From VRUE01 sp963704515 (GTDB lineage Bacteria; Actinomycetota; Thermoleophilia; Solirubrobacterales; 70-9), in NCBI GenBank assembly GCA_963704515.1, contig OY969913.1, forward strand, positions 1,984,001 through 2,048,000: a stretch of 64,000 nucleotides of DNA, written 5' to 3'. The notes beneath the pieces are model-generated. The model saw only the letters and a list, made by a program, of their open reading frames with translations, ran no database searches and had not been told where the DNA came from. Below, piece by piece: positions 49,105-58,289 of the stretch (position 1 is the first letter of the stretch; the number at the start of each line of letters is the position of its first letter). Both the position numbers and the translations under genes were made by a program.

Positions 49105-49511
49105 GCCGGGACGTCCTCATGTCGATCCGCCCCGAGTACGCCGAGGCGATTCTCTCGGGCAAGAAGACCTTCGAGCTGCGTCGGCGCCGGCCGTCGTTTG
49201 CCGCCGGCAGCAGAGTGGTGGTCTACTCATCCTCTCCAGACCAGCGCCTACTGGGAACTTTTGAGGCAGGTGCAGTCCACGAGGCATCACCGGATGAGAT
49301 CTGGCAGATGGTGTCGAAGCGTGCCGGGATCGACCGCGACGCCTTCGATGCTTACTTCTCTGGTTGCGAGAACGCATACGCAATTGAGGTTCGGTCCCCG
49401 CAGCGTCTGGACCCAAAGCCACTGCGCTTCCGTCCTCCACAGTCCTATCTGTTCTTGCGCCCTGGAAGCAGCGGCCACCGAAGCGTCCTTCGCTGGGCAG
49501 CGGCGACTTAG
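49101..49511 (+). CDS. ASCH/PUA-like domain protein coupled to PIN-GNAT
   Basis: Protein of about 136 residues; GTG 49101 overlaps the previous stop by 4 bases (ATG 49098 also possible). The N-terminus DVLMSIRPEYAEAILSGKKT, FELRRRRP matches the ASCH motif (Y.E.I..G.K..ELR), followed by SRVVVYSSSPDQRLLGTFE and AYAIEVRSP. ASCH folds bind RNA or modified nucleotides. The pairing with a PIN nuclease suggests an RNA-targeting or self-protection unit, but this is inference. Confidence 0.82.
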   Translation: MSRDVLMSIRPEYAEAILSGKKTFELRRRRPSFAAGSRVVVYSSSPDQRLLGTFEAGAVHEASPDEIWQMVSKRAGIDRDAFDAYFSGCENAYAIEVRSPQRLDPKPLRFRPPQSYLFLRPGSSGHRSVLRWAAAT

Positions 49512-49525
49512 CCTTCGGCGAGCGA

Positions 49526-52500
49526 CTACCGCCCGATCCCCATCCCCCGCCCGAGGTCGCGCTCTCGGGACGCGTGCTGTCCCAACCCGAGCAGCCGCTG
49601 GGCTTCGTGGATGCGCCGCAGGGCGGCTCGTTGCTCGATCTCTCGCGCGCGCTCTCGCCCGAGGGCTCGATTCGGGTCCTTGATCCCGTGCCGCTGGCGG
49701 TAGCCCTCGATCTCCGCCACACCACGATCCCACGCTCTCTGCCTCGTGCGGTCGAGCGGCCTCTCACCCAGCTCCCTGGTGATGTAGGTCGGAGGAGCTA
49801 GCCGGACGGCAAGAACCGCCGCTCGTAGACGTTCGTCGAGAACCTGCTCGGCGGCCGCCAGCTCGCAGCGGGCGGAGTGCACGACCGGCGGCATCTGGCG
49901 AAGCTCGGCTTCCATCTGGGCAAGCGACCGCTGGGTGCTCGCCTCGGTGCGATCGATCCGCTCAAGCTCGGAGCGGCGCAGCTTGCGAGGCAATTCCCCG
50001 GCCCGCTTACGCTGAACGTCCATGCCGGCGAGGAACTCGAACTGCTGCTCAATCCGCCTCTGCAACTGAGCGCGATCACGTTCGTTCATCCGCTCGTGGA
50101 CAGCCTGCGGCCCCAACGCATCTCGCCTCTCGATCAACTCCGGAGTGGGCAGGGCTTCGATCTGGGCGATCTCGTGGGCCGCGCGCTGCGCTCGGTCGCG
50201 TTCTGAGGCTTCGGCGATATGCGGGATGCCCTCGCGCATGTAAGGAGACCGCGGCGCGATCTCCTCGCGGTGTTCCTGGACCTCGGGCGTCACGTAGAGG
50301 TAGGTCTCCTTACGGGCGCGGGAAGCGGCCACGTAGAGCTCCTGCTTGTCCATCGAGGGATCAACCATGACGAAGGCGCGGTCGACGGTCGCGCCCTGGG
50401 CGGAGTAGGTGGTCACCGCGTAGGCGTGTTCGAGCGCGTGAGTATCAGAGTGCGGATTGGTCCGGGCTAGATACTCGGCCCCTACCTCCACTCGCTTAGC
50501 CTGGTCGACGCCTTCGAGGACGACGCGGCGCTGCTCGGCGTCGACCTCGGCGATCCGCCAGCGCTCGCGGTTGTAGATATCCGCGGTGCGGTCGTTGACG
50601 CGGGTGATGACCTGATCGCCAGAGGCAAAGCGGGCCTCCCCCACCTCGATCTCCTGTGCTCCGAGCTTTCCTTCCTGCTTGCGGACCTCGCGCGCCATCG
50701 CGTTCAGCTTCTGCACCTCGGCGTTTCGCTTGGCGATCATCACCGCGTCCTCGCCGTGGTCGAACGACTCGTTCCAGTCCGCCACCATCGCCTCGCGGCG
50801 GGCCTCTGCGTCGGGCGCAATCGTCACCCGCTCGGAGGAGCGGTAGAGGCGCAGCGCCTCTGCGCCTTCGCCCTCCCTGATCCGCTTAGCCGCCTCGCGG
50901 TCAAGCTCGTGCTCATGGCGGATCACCTCGTCAAGGTGGATCGGCTCGGTTCGATCCGCGATCCCCCGGAACAGACCGCCCGCCTCGATCTCCCCAAGCT
51001 GCTCGGGGTCGCCGACGAGTACGAGCTTCGCTTCGGCCGCCTCGGCGTGATGGACAAGGCGGGCCAACGTCGCCGAGTCGACCATCCCCGCCTCGTCGAT
51101 CAGCAGCACCGATCCCCGCGCCAACTCCTCGCCGCCTTCATGTTCGGCGCGGTCAAGCTCGGCGAGCAGGCTGGCGATGGAGGTCGCCAGCAAGCCCTCG
51201 TCGCGCAGGACGTTGGCCGCCCGCCAGGTGGGAGCTGCAACTCGCGACTCGGCACCCGCTTGCGCCCAACCCTCGGCCGCGGCGACGATGGCGAAGGTCT
51301 TGCCCGTGCCGGCCTCGCCGATCACCACCGCGACTCCCTCGGGATTCGTGAGCAGGAGTCTGACCATCTCGCGCTGGTCGGCCTTCAGGGTCGGGCGGGC
51401 ACCGATCACCCTGGCGGCGATCAGCTCGCCGGCCGGAGATGGTCCTTGGGTCTTCAGCCGCTCGATCGTGGCCAACGCCTCGCGCTCCAGCTCCCAGATT
51501 CGCCGGGTGGTGTAGCGGGTGCCTTTGGCGGACTCCGCGATCTGCATTACCGCATCCGAGGCGAGGTAGGCGTCGGCCAGACGCTCGACCTCGGCTCCCG
51601 GCGCTCCATTGGGCAGCAGACCCGCGACGGCCCGGATCGCATCGCGACGGTCGAAATGGGACGCAGCCGCCGAGACCGCACGGTCTACCTGCCAGGTAGA
51701 GACCGTGCGGGCCTCGGCGGCACCGGGCCTCAGGCGCAACTCGGAGTCATAGGTCCGCTTGATCGTCTCGCGGTCGAGGCCAATTTCCTCGGCGCGGGAG
51801 TGCCAGCGCTCAAGCAGTTCCCCACGGCCGACGTCGGCCTCCTTCGGCTTGCGGGTGGCGAGAGTCGCAACCTGCATCGAGCGTGCCGAGGCGTCCGGCC
51901 CTGCCGCCTCGAGGATTTCGGCGCGGCGGGTAGAGAAAGCCCGCAGGTGCTCGTCGGCGAAGCCCTCGATCTCGGCAATGCCCTTGCGGACCTCCTGCCA
52001 GCGTACGCCGAGGCGCTGGGTCAGCTCGTGGCGCAGGTGGGCCTCGTAGATGTAGGAGGCGGTGGTGGCGTGGTCGTAGATCGCCGGGTGGTAGAGCCTC
52101 GTCCACTTTCCGTCGGGGCCCTGGGTCGCGTTGGCGATGAGGACGTGGGTGTGGAGCTGGGGATCGCCATTGCGCGAGGAGCGGTGGCGGTAGGCAGCGG
52201 CGAGGTAGCCGTTGCCCTTGACGAACTCTGCGCCTCCGGCTCCTCGCCTCGTCCAGCAGGCCTCGCGCTGCATGTAGGAGAGGGCGGCGCCGACGGCTTC
52301 GCGGTGGGCGGCTTGGACTTCTGAGGCGGCGACCGGGCCGCCGAGACCCCAGAGCAGGGAGACTGACTTCGGGGCTGAGAAGGTGAGGTCAAAGCCGGGG
52401 ACCGGCCCATCGCCGCGAACGCCCCGCATCGAGAGCAGGGGCTCGGCGTTGACCGGGTTTCTTCCGGTGAGCATGCCGACGAGCTGGTCCTCCCCGACCT

Positions 52501-52651
52501 CTCCTTCGAGTCCGAGGCCTCGAGCGGCATCGCCGATCCACTCTCCGGCCGCCTCTCCCTCGCCGGAGTAGTAATCCTCGGCGCCTTCAGCGACCTTGTC
52601 GAGGTAGTAGCGCTCCTGACCGCGCCCGAGCTTTCCGATGGACAGCATCAC
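49526..52651 (-). CDS. MobF-family conjugative relaxase-helicase (TrwC/TraI-like)
   Basis: Protein of 1041 residues (GTG 52651 or ATG 52648). The N-terminal relaxase has the tyrosine segment YYLDKVAEGAEDYYSGEG and the HUH metal motif QLHTHVLIANA, with DLTFSAPKSVSLLWGL. The helicase part has Walker A IGEAGTGKTF, Walker B LLIDEAGMVDS, GDPEQLG, and a late SAQGATVDRAFV motif. The last ~150 residues are coiled-coil-like and very charged. It nicks oriT and unwinds the transferred strand. No type IV secretion genes are seen, so transfer likely depends on a helper. A palindrome is present at 51676-51710. Confidence 0.94.
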   Translation of the reverse strand: MMLSIGKLGRGQERYYLDKVAEGAEDYYSGEGEAAGEWIGDAARGLGLEGEVGEDQLVGMLTGRNPVNAEPLLSMRGVRGDGPVPGFDLTFSAPKSVSLLWGLGGPVAASEVQAAHREAVGAALSYMQREACWTRRGAGGAEFVKGNGYLAAAYRHRSSRNGDPQLHTHVLIANATQGPDGKWTRLYHPAIYDHATTASYIYEAHLRHELTQRLGVRWQEVRKGIAEIEGFADEHLRAFSTRRAEILEAAGPDASARSMQVATLATRKPKEADVGRGELLERWHSRAEEIGLDRETIKRTYDSELRLRPGAAEARTVSTWQVDRAVSAAASHFDRRDAIRAVAGLLPNGAPGAEVERLADAYLASDAVMQIAESAKGTRYTTRRIWELEREALATIERLKTQGPSPAGELIAARVIGARPTLKADQREMVRLLLTNPEGVAVVIGEAGTGKTFAIVAAAEGWAQAGAESRVAAPTWRAANVLRDEGLLATSIASLLAELDRAEHEGGEELARGSVLLIDEAGMVDSATLARLVHHAEAAEAKLVLVGDPEQLGEIEAGGLFRGIADRTEPIHLDEVIRHEHELDREAAKRIREGEGAEALRLYRSSERVTIAPDAEARREAMVADWNESFDHGEDAVMIAKRNAEVQKLNAMAREVRKQEGKLGAQEIEVGEARFASGDQVITRVNDRTADIYNRERWRIAEVDAEQRRVVLEGVDQAKRVEVGAEYLARTNPHSDTHALEHAYAVTTYSAQGATVDRAFVMVDPSMDKQELYVAASRARKETYLYVTPEVQEHREEIAPRSPYMREGIPHIAEASERDRAQRAAHEIAQIEALPTPELIERRDALGPQAVHERMNERDRAQLQRRIEQQFEFLAGMDVQRKRAGELPRKLRRSELERIDRTEASTQRSLAQMEAELRQMPPVVHSARCELAAAEQVLDERLRAAVLAVRLAPPTYITRELGERPLDRTRQRAWDRGVAEIEGYRQRHGIKDPNRALGRERAREIEQRAALRRIHEAQRLLGLGQHASRERDLGRGMGIGR
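51676..51710. repeat. Bulged inverted repeat within the relaxase gene
   Basis: CCGCACGGTC (51676-51685) and TACCT (51686-51690) pair with AGGTA (51694-51698) and GACCGTGCGG (51701-51710), leaving a 3-base loop and a 2-base bulge. It is read in frame within EARTVSTWQVDRAVSAA. It might be part of the same class of in-frame palindromes or a chance hairpin. Confidence 0.5.
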
Positions 52652-52989
52652 CCCCTCTGTCCAGCGGGAAGGCGGTTTGCCCCGATCTCTTAACGAAGTG
52701 ATGTGGCGTGAGGGTGGTGGCTGTTAGGGCTTCATTCTGGACTGGAGGCTCAGGGGGGTGTCTGGCGGCCTGGTCGAGGTCTCTCTCTGGTTTCTTGCTG
52801 ACGGGCTTTGCCCTGGATGGACTTTGCGGTTTCGCTTCGCTGGCTTGGTGGCTGGCTGATTGCTGGATGAGGTATCGCTTCGCTCGGCCCTGATCTGGCC
52901 GAACGCGCAGGGCGTCGGCGGGGGATTCAAGGACGCAGCGGGAATCGTGATCGACCGCAGGGGCAGGGATGCCCGAAGTCGATCTACTC
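52652..52989. other. Noncoding stretch upstream of the relaxase, candidate oriT region
   Basis: About 338 bases between the relaxase start and the small R-M-linked gene. Short open frames here have biased, low-complexity sequence and are not supported. oriT sites usually lie just upstream of MobF genes, so this is where a nic site would be expected, but no clear inverted repeat or known nic sequence was recognised. Confidence 0.3.
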
Positions 52990-53292
52990 CTACGCCACCC
53001 AGCGGGCGTTGGCCAGCTCGTGCCGATACTGCCCGGTTGCCAAGTAGGCCCGAAGGCGCCGGTCGGGAACGAGCGGCCTGACCTTACGGATGGCGCGGGC
53101 GGGGGTCTTCTCCTCGGTTGCGTAGACACGCCGATAGTCCGGCGAGTCGGGGCCGGCCTCGGGATCGGTGGCAAAGACGAGGAAGCCACGCCGTTCGGAG
53201 CGGGCGCGGTTCGCCTTGGCGATGCGCGCCTGGTCGCGTTCCAACTCCTCAGCCCAAGCGAATAGGTCTATCTGCGTTGCAGGTTGAGCCAT
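52990..53292 (-). CDS. Small protein coupled to the restriction helicase gene
   Basis: Protein of 100 residues, ATG 53292 overlapping the res stop by one base (TAATG). Sequence MAQPATQIDLFAWAEELERD, ARSERRGFLVFATDPEAGPD, RLRAYLATGQYRHELANARW. The N-terminal QIDLFAW could be a short peptide motif (clamp-like QxDLF). It is probably translated with mod and res. No family recognised; a helper or modulator of the R-M enzyme is inferred from coupling. Confidence 0.65.
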   Translation of the reverse strand: MAQPATQIDLFAWAEELERDQARIAKANRARSERRGFLVFATDPEAGPDSPDYRRVYATEEKTPARAIRKVRPLVPDRRLRAYLATGQYRHELANARWVA

Positions 53293-55910
53293 TAGGAATC
53301 TTGTACCACGTCGTTCGGTTGTCCAAGCCGGGCTTCTACGAATCGGCACAAAGCCTCGACACTCTCTCCCGTAAAGACGTCAAAGACGTCCTGATCGGTC
53401 CGCATGTAGGACCACTGGCGGCCGGTGAGCCGCGTCGCATCCCTACACCAACGCCGTGCTCGCTTGTCTTTGAACGGCACGTCCTGGTCTCGAAGGCCCT
53501 TGGTCTCGACGAGCATGCACGAGTCGTCAGAGAGCCGCACGACGAAGTCGGGATAGTAGTAGCGCAGCGCTCCATTCTCGGCGATGTACTCCAACGCGAA
53601 GCGACCGAAGACCGGCAACTTGGCGAAGGCCGCCACGTCGGTTGCTCGGTCAAGGAACAACGCGAAGCGCCGCTCCAAGTCGTTGTCCACCGCCGTCAAG
53701 TTGAAGACCGTGCGCTCGCACTCGACGGTGGTCCGCGACCAGGAGAACGGCGGCGTCTCAGTCATCTTGATCGCCGTCTCAGTGATCGTCGCCTCACGCT
53801 CGGTCAGGCGCAGCCCGCGGATCGCCTCGGCAAACGCCTGCTTGACCAGCTCCTGGGCGTCGTTCTCGGCGAGCCGGCGCAGCACGACCTTGTCGTCAAG
53901 CTCCACCGTCTCCTCGAAGATCCGCGACTCCAGATAGCTGCGAACGAGCGGCGCCAGCGCCGCGAAGGCGCCGGAGACGTTCCCAAGCCCTCCCACCTCG
54001 CAGACCCGTTTCGTGTAGAAGGAGATCACGCCGGAGGGGTCCTCTGCGTAGGGCACCTCGAACTCGTATTCCTCGATGATGCCCTTGTCGATGAGCTGCC
54101 GCCCCCGGTACTGGATGTACTCGTCGGGCTCGATCTTGGGAACCTCAAGCGGCGTCGGCGGTGACGCGATCGAGTCGAAGTCGAGCTGCTCGAAAGGAAG
54201 CTCCTGCAGGCTCAGCGACCGAGTCAAGATGGGGATCGAGATCTCGAAGCGCTTCTTGCCCTCATCCGGGTAGACGGCGACCGCGTTCGCGCCGATCTTC
54301 TCGACCTCTTCGCGCTGGACGACCAGGCCACCGTCGAGCTCCTTGTCCCAGAGATCGCGGAACGCCTCGTGCTCGATCACCACAACCCGCTCGTCGAAGC
54401 CCGAGCCGGGCGGGGTCATCCGCCGCAGTCCTCGGCCGAGAGCCTGCTCAGGCAGGATCTTCGCTTTCGCGGTGAGGCTGCGCAGAGTGACGATCACGCT
54501 GACGTTGCGCACGTCCCATCCCTCGCGCAGCATCAGCACGCTGACGATGCAGCGCACCGGACTCTCGTCACCGTCGATATCGCGCGCCGCCCGGCGGGCG
54601 ATATCGAGGTCGGCCTTGGTGACCTCGCCGGAGCGATTCGTATGGATGACGAGCAGCTTGTCGCCCGCGAAGTCGGGAAGCTGGCGCAGGTAATCGCCAA
54701 CCTCGTCAGCCGCCTGCGTGTTCTCGCACATCACGAACAAGACCGGGCGCTTGCCCGACGGCGACAGGTCCTCGTCGAACTTGCGCCAGCGACCCACCGC
54801 TGCATCGATCCAGCGCCGGTAGCGCTGTACCGCCGAATCGCCCAACTCGGGCTCGGCGCCATGTAGCTCGCCAATCACCGGAGTCTTTACGATCCCGTCC
54901 TCCACCGCCTCGGCAAGCGGATAATCGACGACGACGTGCCGGAATGCCCGGCCCTTTTGGTCCTTGGGCGTTGCGGAGAAGTCGAGCTGGGCGATCACAC
55001 CCGCTCGAGGGTCGCCAGGCGCTTTCTCCTGCAGCGTCTCGTGGAGCCTCTCGATCGACTGGTTCCATTTCAGCTTCTCCGACCAAACGTGGTGGGCCTC
55101 GTCGTTGACCACCATCACCCGCTCACGGGTCGCGATTCGCCGGAACAATGCCTCGGCTGAGCTTCCCGCCCCATCTGTGACCCGCGGCCCCACCATCGCC
55201 TCGACGGGGTTGGGATCGGTGTCCTTTTTGCCTTTCGGTGGCTCGTAGAGCCTCTGCACGTTGGTCAGGAACAAGGCGCCTGGCGTCGTAATCGGCACCA
55301 GCCCGTCCTGAAGGACAACCGTGAGCTGGAAGTCCTCGGCCCACTCCGGTGGGATCAGGGGATCGCGGCGAAACGTGGCCGCATCTCCGAAGTCGCTCTT
55401 CAGCCGCTCGAAGACGATCACGTTGGGCGCGATGACGAGGAAGCTGGTCGCCATCGGTGAGTCGTCCTCGCGGCGGGCGTGAAGATAGGACCAGGCGATG
55501 CAGAGGCTCATCGCCATCGTCTTTCCCGACCCGGTCGCCATCTTCATCGCCAAGCGCTGGCGTTTGGTCTCTGCCGGGTCGATCATGATCGGCGCCTGCG
55601 CGTACTCGATCAGGTCGGAGAACGAGCCGGCACGCTTGATCTCGGAGAGGTAGATGAACGTCTCCACAGCCTCGCGCTGGCAAGAGAAAAACCGGAAGGG
55701 CTCACCGGTCGGCCGCCGGTGGTCTTCCTCGAACCAGAAGCGAAGCAAGCGCCGGGTGGTCTCGCTTGCGCCCGGGTAGCCGTTCGCGCGCCAGGCATCA
55801 ACCGCAGCACGGACACCGTCGACCAAATGCGTTCTCTCACTGGGCCTTCGGTGACTTCGGACCCCGTAGGGATCGGGCTCGGCGCCTGGCGCCGCGGCGC
55901 CGTCGGTCAT
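53292..55910 (-). CDS. Type III-like restriction enzyme Res (helicase-nuclease)
   Basis: Protein of 872 residues. SF2 helicase motifs: MKMATGSGKTMAM (Walker A), VVNDEAHHVW (DEAH), LDFSATPKDQ (motif III), and ILPEQALGRGLRRM (motif VI). The C-terminal PD-(D/E)xK nuclease motif YYPDFVVRL, VETKG is intact. It should translocate along and cleave unmodified DNA together with the Mod subunit. ATG 55910 overlaps the mod stop by 4 bases. The small gene at 52990 follows with a 1-base overlap. Confidence 0.92.
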   Translation of the reverse strand: MTDGAAAPGAEPDPYGVRSHRRPSERTHLVDGVRAAVDAWRANGYPGASETTRRLLRFWFEEDHRRPTGEPFRFFSCQREAVETFIYLSEIKRAGSFSDLIEYAQAPIMIDPAETKRQRLAMKMATGSGKTMAMSLCIAWSYLHARREDDSPMATSFLVIAPNVIVFERLKSDFGDAATFRRDPLIPPEWAEDFQLTVVLQDGLVPITTPGALFLTNVQRLYEPPKGKKDTDPNPVEAMVGPRVTDGAGSSAEALFRRIATRERVMVVNDEAHHVWSEKLKWNQSIERLHETLQEKAPGDPRAGVIAQLDFSATPKDQKGRAFRHVVVDYPLAEAVEDGIVKTPVIGELHGAEPELGDSAVQRYRRWIDAAVGRWRKFDEDLSPSGKRPVLFVMCENTQAADEVGDYLRQLPDFAGDKLLVIHTNRSGEVTKADLDIARRAARDIDGDESPVRCIVSVLMLREGWDVRNVSVIVTLRSLTAKAKILPEQALGRGLRRMTPPGSGFDERVVVIEHEAFRDLWDKELDGGLVVQREEVEKIGANAVAVYPDEGKKRFEISIPILTRSLSLQELPFEQLDFDSIASPPTPLEVPKIEPDEYIQYRGRQLIDKGIIEEYEFEVPYAEDPSGVISFYTKRVCEVGGLGNVSGAFAALAPLVRSYLESRIFEETVELDDKVVLRRLAENDAQELVKQAFAEAIRGLRLTEREATITETAIKMTETPPFSWSRTTVECERTVFNLTAVDNDLERRFALFLDRATDVAAFAKLPVFGRFALEYIAENGALRYYYPDFVVRLSDDSCMLVETKGLRDQDVPFKDKRARRWCRDATRLTGRQWSYMRTDQDVFDVFTGESVEALCRFVEARLGQPNDVVQDS

Positions 55911-57823
55911 TTGACCGCGACCTCAGCCAGCTTCGTCGTGTCGTTCCCGAAGATGTCGATGATCTTGACGACGATCGTGTGCCGCCCGGCTTCCTCGTAC
56001 TCATGGGGATCGCTCTCCCGCGCCAGCTTTGGCTCCTCGCGGGTGCGGTACGCCTGCCACTGGTTGTGGAAGGTGTCGTCGGTGTAGTCGAAGTCGACCG
56101 ACCAGTAGTCGATCAGGTCCGACCAGCTCTCGATCCGGTCACGCACATTTGGCGGGATCAGCTCCTCACTGGGGATCGCGAAATCCTTAAGGACGACAGA
56201 GACCTCGCGCTTGCTGCGCTTCACATCGAGATCCACGTGAGCCAACTCGAAGAAACGGACCGCGTCCGCGTCCCGAATACCAGGCTCGATGATCTCACGA
56301 GGAATCTGCAACGGCCGCAGGTCGAGTCCTCGCCGTCGCGCCGTCTCGCTGATCGTGTCGTGCAGACCCATCTCCCACTCCCAGCCGAGCACGTCGCAGG
56401 ACTCGATGCCGTTGTCCGCCATCTCGTCCATCACTTCCTCGAGCTCATCAATCGTCACGGGGGCATCCGTCGCGCCAACGTGGATCATCCGGCCCGCTTT
56501 CTGACCGTGCAGGTTCGTGAAGCCCTCGACCGGCTCGGCCTTGTAGAAAGAGAGGATGGTGTCCAAGTAGTCAGTGAGTCGTCCGTTGCCGGACTCTCGC
56601 TGCCAACGCTGCCGCTCGTATGCGCCAAGGTTCTTGATCTCGAAAGGACAGCAATCGGCTACGTTTAGCAGCCGCTTCCTGGTCGTGTGGATCGCGAATC
56701 GCCCGAGATCCGTCGCTATCCACCTGCGTCCGAGCTTCTCTGCCACCGCCGCGGTCGTCCCGGAGCCAGCGAAAAAATCGGCGACCAGGTCACCCTCGCC
56801 GCTGCCCAGCCGGATGATTCGCTCGAGCAGAGCCTCCGGCTTCTGCGTATCGTACCCCAGCCGTTCGTGGGATTGCGACTGGACCGGCGGGATGTCGTTC
56901 CACACATCCTGCAGGGGAATGCCGGGCAGCTCGTCGAGGTAGCGCTTCTGCCTCGGCACGGTCCCTGGCTTCGTCTGGACGATTCGCCCTTCCTCGTACA
57001 TCGAGTGCATGCGCTCCTCGGAGAAGCGCCAATAGCGCGTCACCCCGAGGAACTCGTAGCGAGGGTTCCCCTTGCTCTCGCCACCGGGCCCGGTAATGTC
57101 GCCAAGCCCGTAACGGCGACCGGTGTCCGGCTCGGTGTGCTTGTAGAAACTCGACTCGTAGCTCTCGTCGTAAGGGGTGAATTCCATGTTCCACGCCCCA
57201 CCCTCGCCTTTGCGGTAAAGCAGGATCGTGTCGTGGACCCGGCCGAGGTGGCGCGCGCCCTGGCCGATGTCGCTGTGCGCCGTCTGGCGCTTCCAGATGA
57301 TCTCGTTGATGTAGGAGGCGGGCCCGAAGACCTCGTCGCAGACGACCTTGCCGTAATGACTGATGTTCGAGCCCAGGTGGAGGAACAGGAGCCCGTTCTC
57401 ACTGAGTAGTTCGTCGATCAGCACGACCCGCTCGTAGAGCATCGTCATGTATGAAGACTGGCCGTGCCCCCAGGTGTCCCGATAGGCGCTCTCCTCGAGG
57501 ATCGAGGGAGCCTTGGCAATGTCGATATCGCCCACCTGGATCCGGAACGAGAAATCGGTGCCGGTATCGAATGGGGGATCGATGTAGATCAAGTCAATCT
57601 TGCCGGCGTAATCCTTGAGCAAGCTGCTCATCACGAGCTTGTTGTCGCCCCAGATCAGCTGGTTGGGAGGATGGTTCGCTTCGGCATCTTGTCCGGCCAG
57701 CAACGAGCCGCTGTCGCGGTCGCGCGTCGCCCGCGACTGGTTGATCGTCTCGACGGTCTGGAACGGCAGGCTGAGACGCTCAATCTCGGTCGGCTTCCCG
57801 TCCCACTCCAGCCGGACGCTCAT
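55907..57823 (-). CDS. Type III-like DNA methyltransferase Mod
   Basis: Protein of 638 residues. The catalytic motif IV LIYIDPPFDTG precedes SAM motif I LVADFFAGSGTTAAV, the order of beta-class N6-adenine/N4-cytosine methyltransferases used as Mod in type III systems. A further region (FTNLHGQKAGRMIHVG, DVLGWEWEMG) may fold as the specificity or C-terminal domain. It modifies host DNA and, with Res, targets unmethylated DNA. First gene of mod-res-small protein. The recognition site cannot be read from sequence. Confidence 0.92.
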   Translation of the reverse strand: MSVRLEWDGKPTEIERLSLPFQTVETINQSRATRDRDSGSLLAGQDAEANHPPNQLIWGDNKLVMSSLLKDYAGKIDLIYIDPPFDTGTDFSFRIQVGDIDIAKAPSILEESAYRDTWGHGQSSYMTMLYERVVLIDELLSENGLLFLHLGSNISHYGKVVCDEVFGPASYINEIIWKRQTAHSDIGQGARHLGRVHDTILLYRKGEGGAWNMEFTPYDESYESSFYKHTEPDTGRRYGLGDITGPGGESKGNPRYEFLGVTRYWRFSEERMHSMYEEGRIVQTKPGTVPRQKRYLDELPGIPLQDVWNDIPPVQSQSHERLGYDTQKPEALLERIIRLGSGEGDLVADFFAGSGTTAAVAEKLGRRWIATDLGRFAIHTTRKRLLNVADCCPFEIKNLGAYERQRWQRESGNGRLTDYLDTILSFYKAEPVEGFTNLHGQKAGRMIHVGATDAPVTIDELEEVMDEMADNGIESCDVLGWEWEMGLHDTISETARRRGLDLRPLQIPREIIEPGIRDADAVRFFELAHVDLDVKRSKREVSVVLKDFAIPSEELIPPNVRDRIESWSDLIDYWSVDFDYTDDTFHNQWQAYRTREEPKLARESDPHEYEEAGRHTIVVKIIDIFGNDTTKLAEVAVK

Positions 57824-58082
57824 CTCATGCTCCGCTCAGGTCTCATCGGAGGGCAAGCCTAGAGTTCCGGGCGGCGTCAGACTCCAAATTCAATCCTCGA
57901 AATCTTCTCCTCCAAACACGCCTTTGCCTGGAACGACGCGGAGGTCGATTTCGCGAGGGCGATGACTACCGATGCAGCGAAGGATCTCACTGGACAGAGG
58001 AGATATGGAGACCCTGATTTCGGAGCCGGCAGCAATCTGTTGGAGCAGCTGGACAGCCTTTCGACATAGATGGTGAGAGACC

Positions 58083-58289
58083 ATGACCGATCAACTGCTC
58101 GCAGAGCCCCTGCTTGACGCGGATGAGGCAGCACAACTGCTTCACGTGCCGCGCAGCACGCTCTACGAGCTCGTGCGCTCCCGCGGGCTCCCCCATGTTC
58201 GAATCGGCGAGCGCGGACTGCGCTTCACGCGCTCAGGGCTCGAGGAATGGATCGCGGCGCATACCTACGGGCGCCGGCCTCAGGGCTGA
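58083..58289 (+). CDS. Excisionase-type helix-turn-helix protein (AlpA/Xis-like)
   Basis: A 68-residue MerR-like HTH_17 protein: LLDADEAAQLLHVPRSTLYEL, GLPHVRIGERGLRFTRSGLEEWI. This layout is typical of excisionases and AlpA regulators. It is convergent with the integrase gene, overlapping it by 10 bases. It probably directs excision of the element. The 259 bases before it (57824-58082) hold no supported gene. Confidence 0.88.
   Translation: MTDQLLAEPLLDADEAAQLLHVPRSTLYELVRSRGLPHVRIGERGLRFTRSGLEEWIAAHTYGRRPQG

Noticed and set aside
52724..52930. Small minus-strand open frame upstream of the relaxase
   Set aside because: Low-complexity Pro/Ser/Arg composition, no ribosome-binding site and no recognisable motif.
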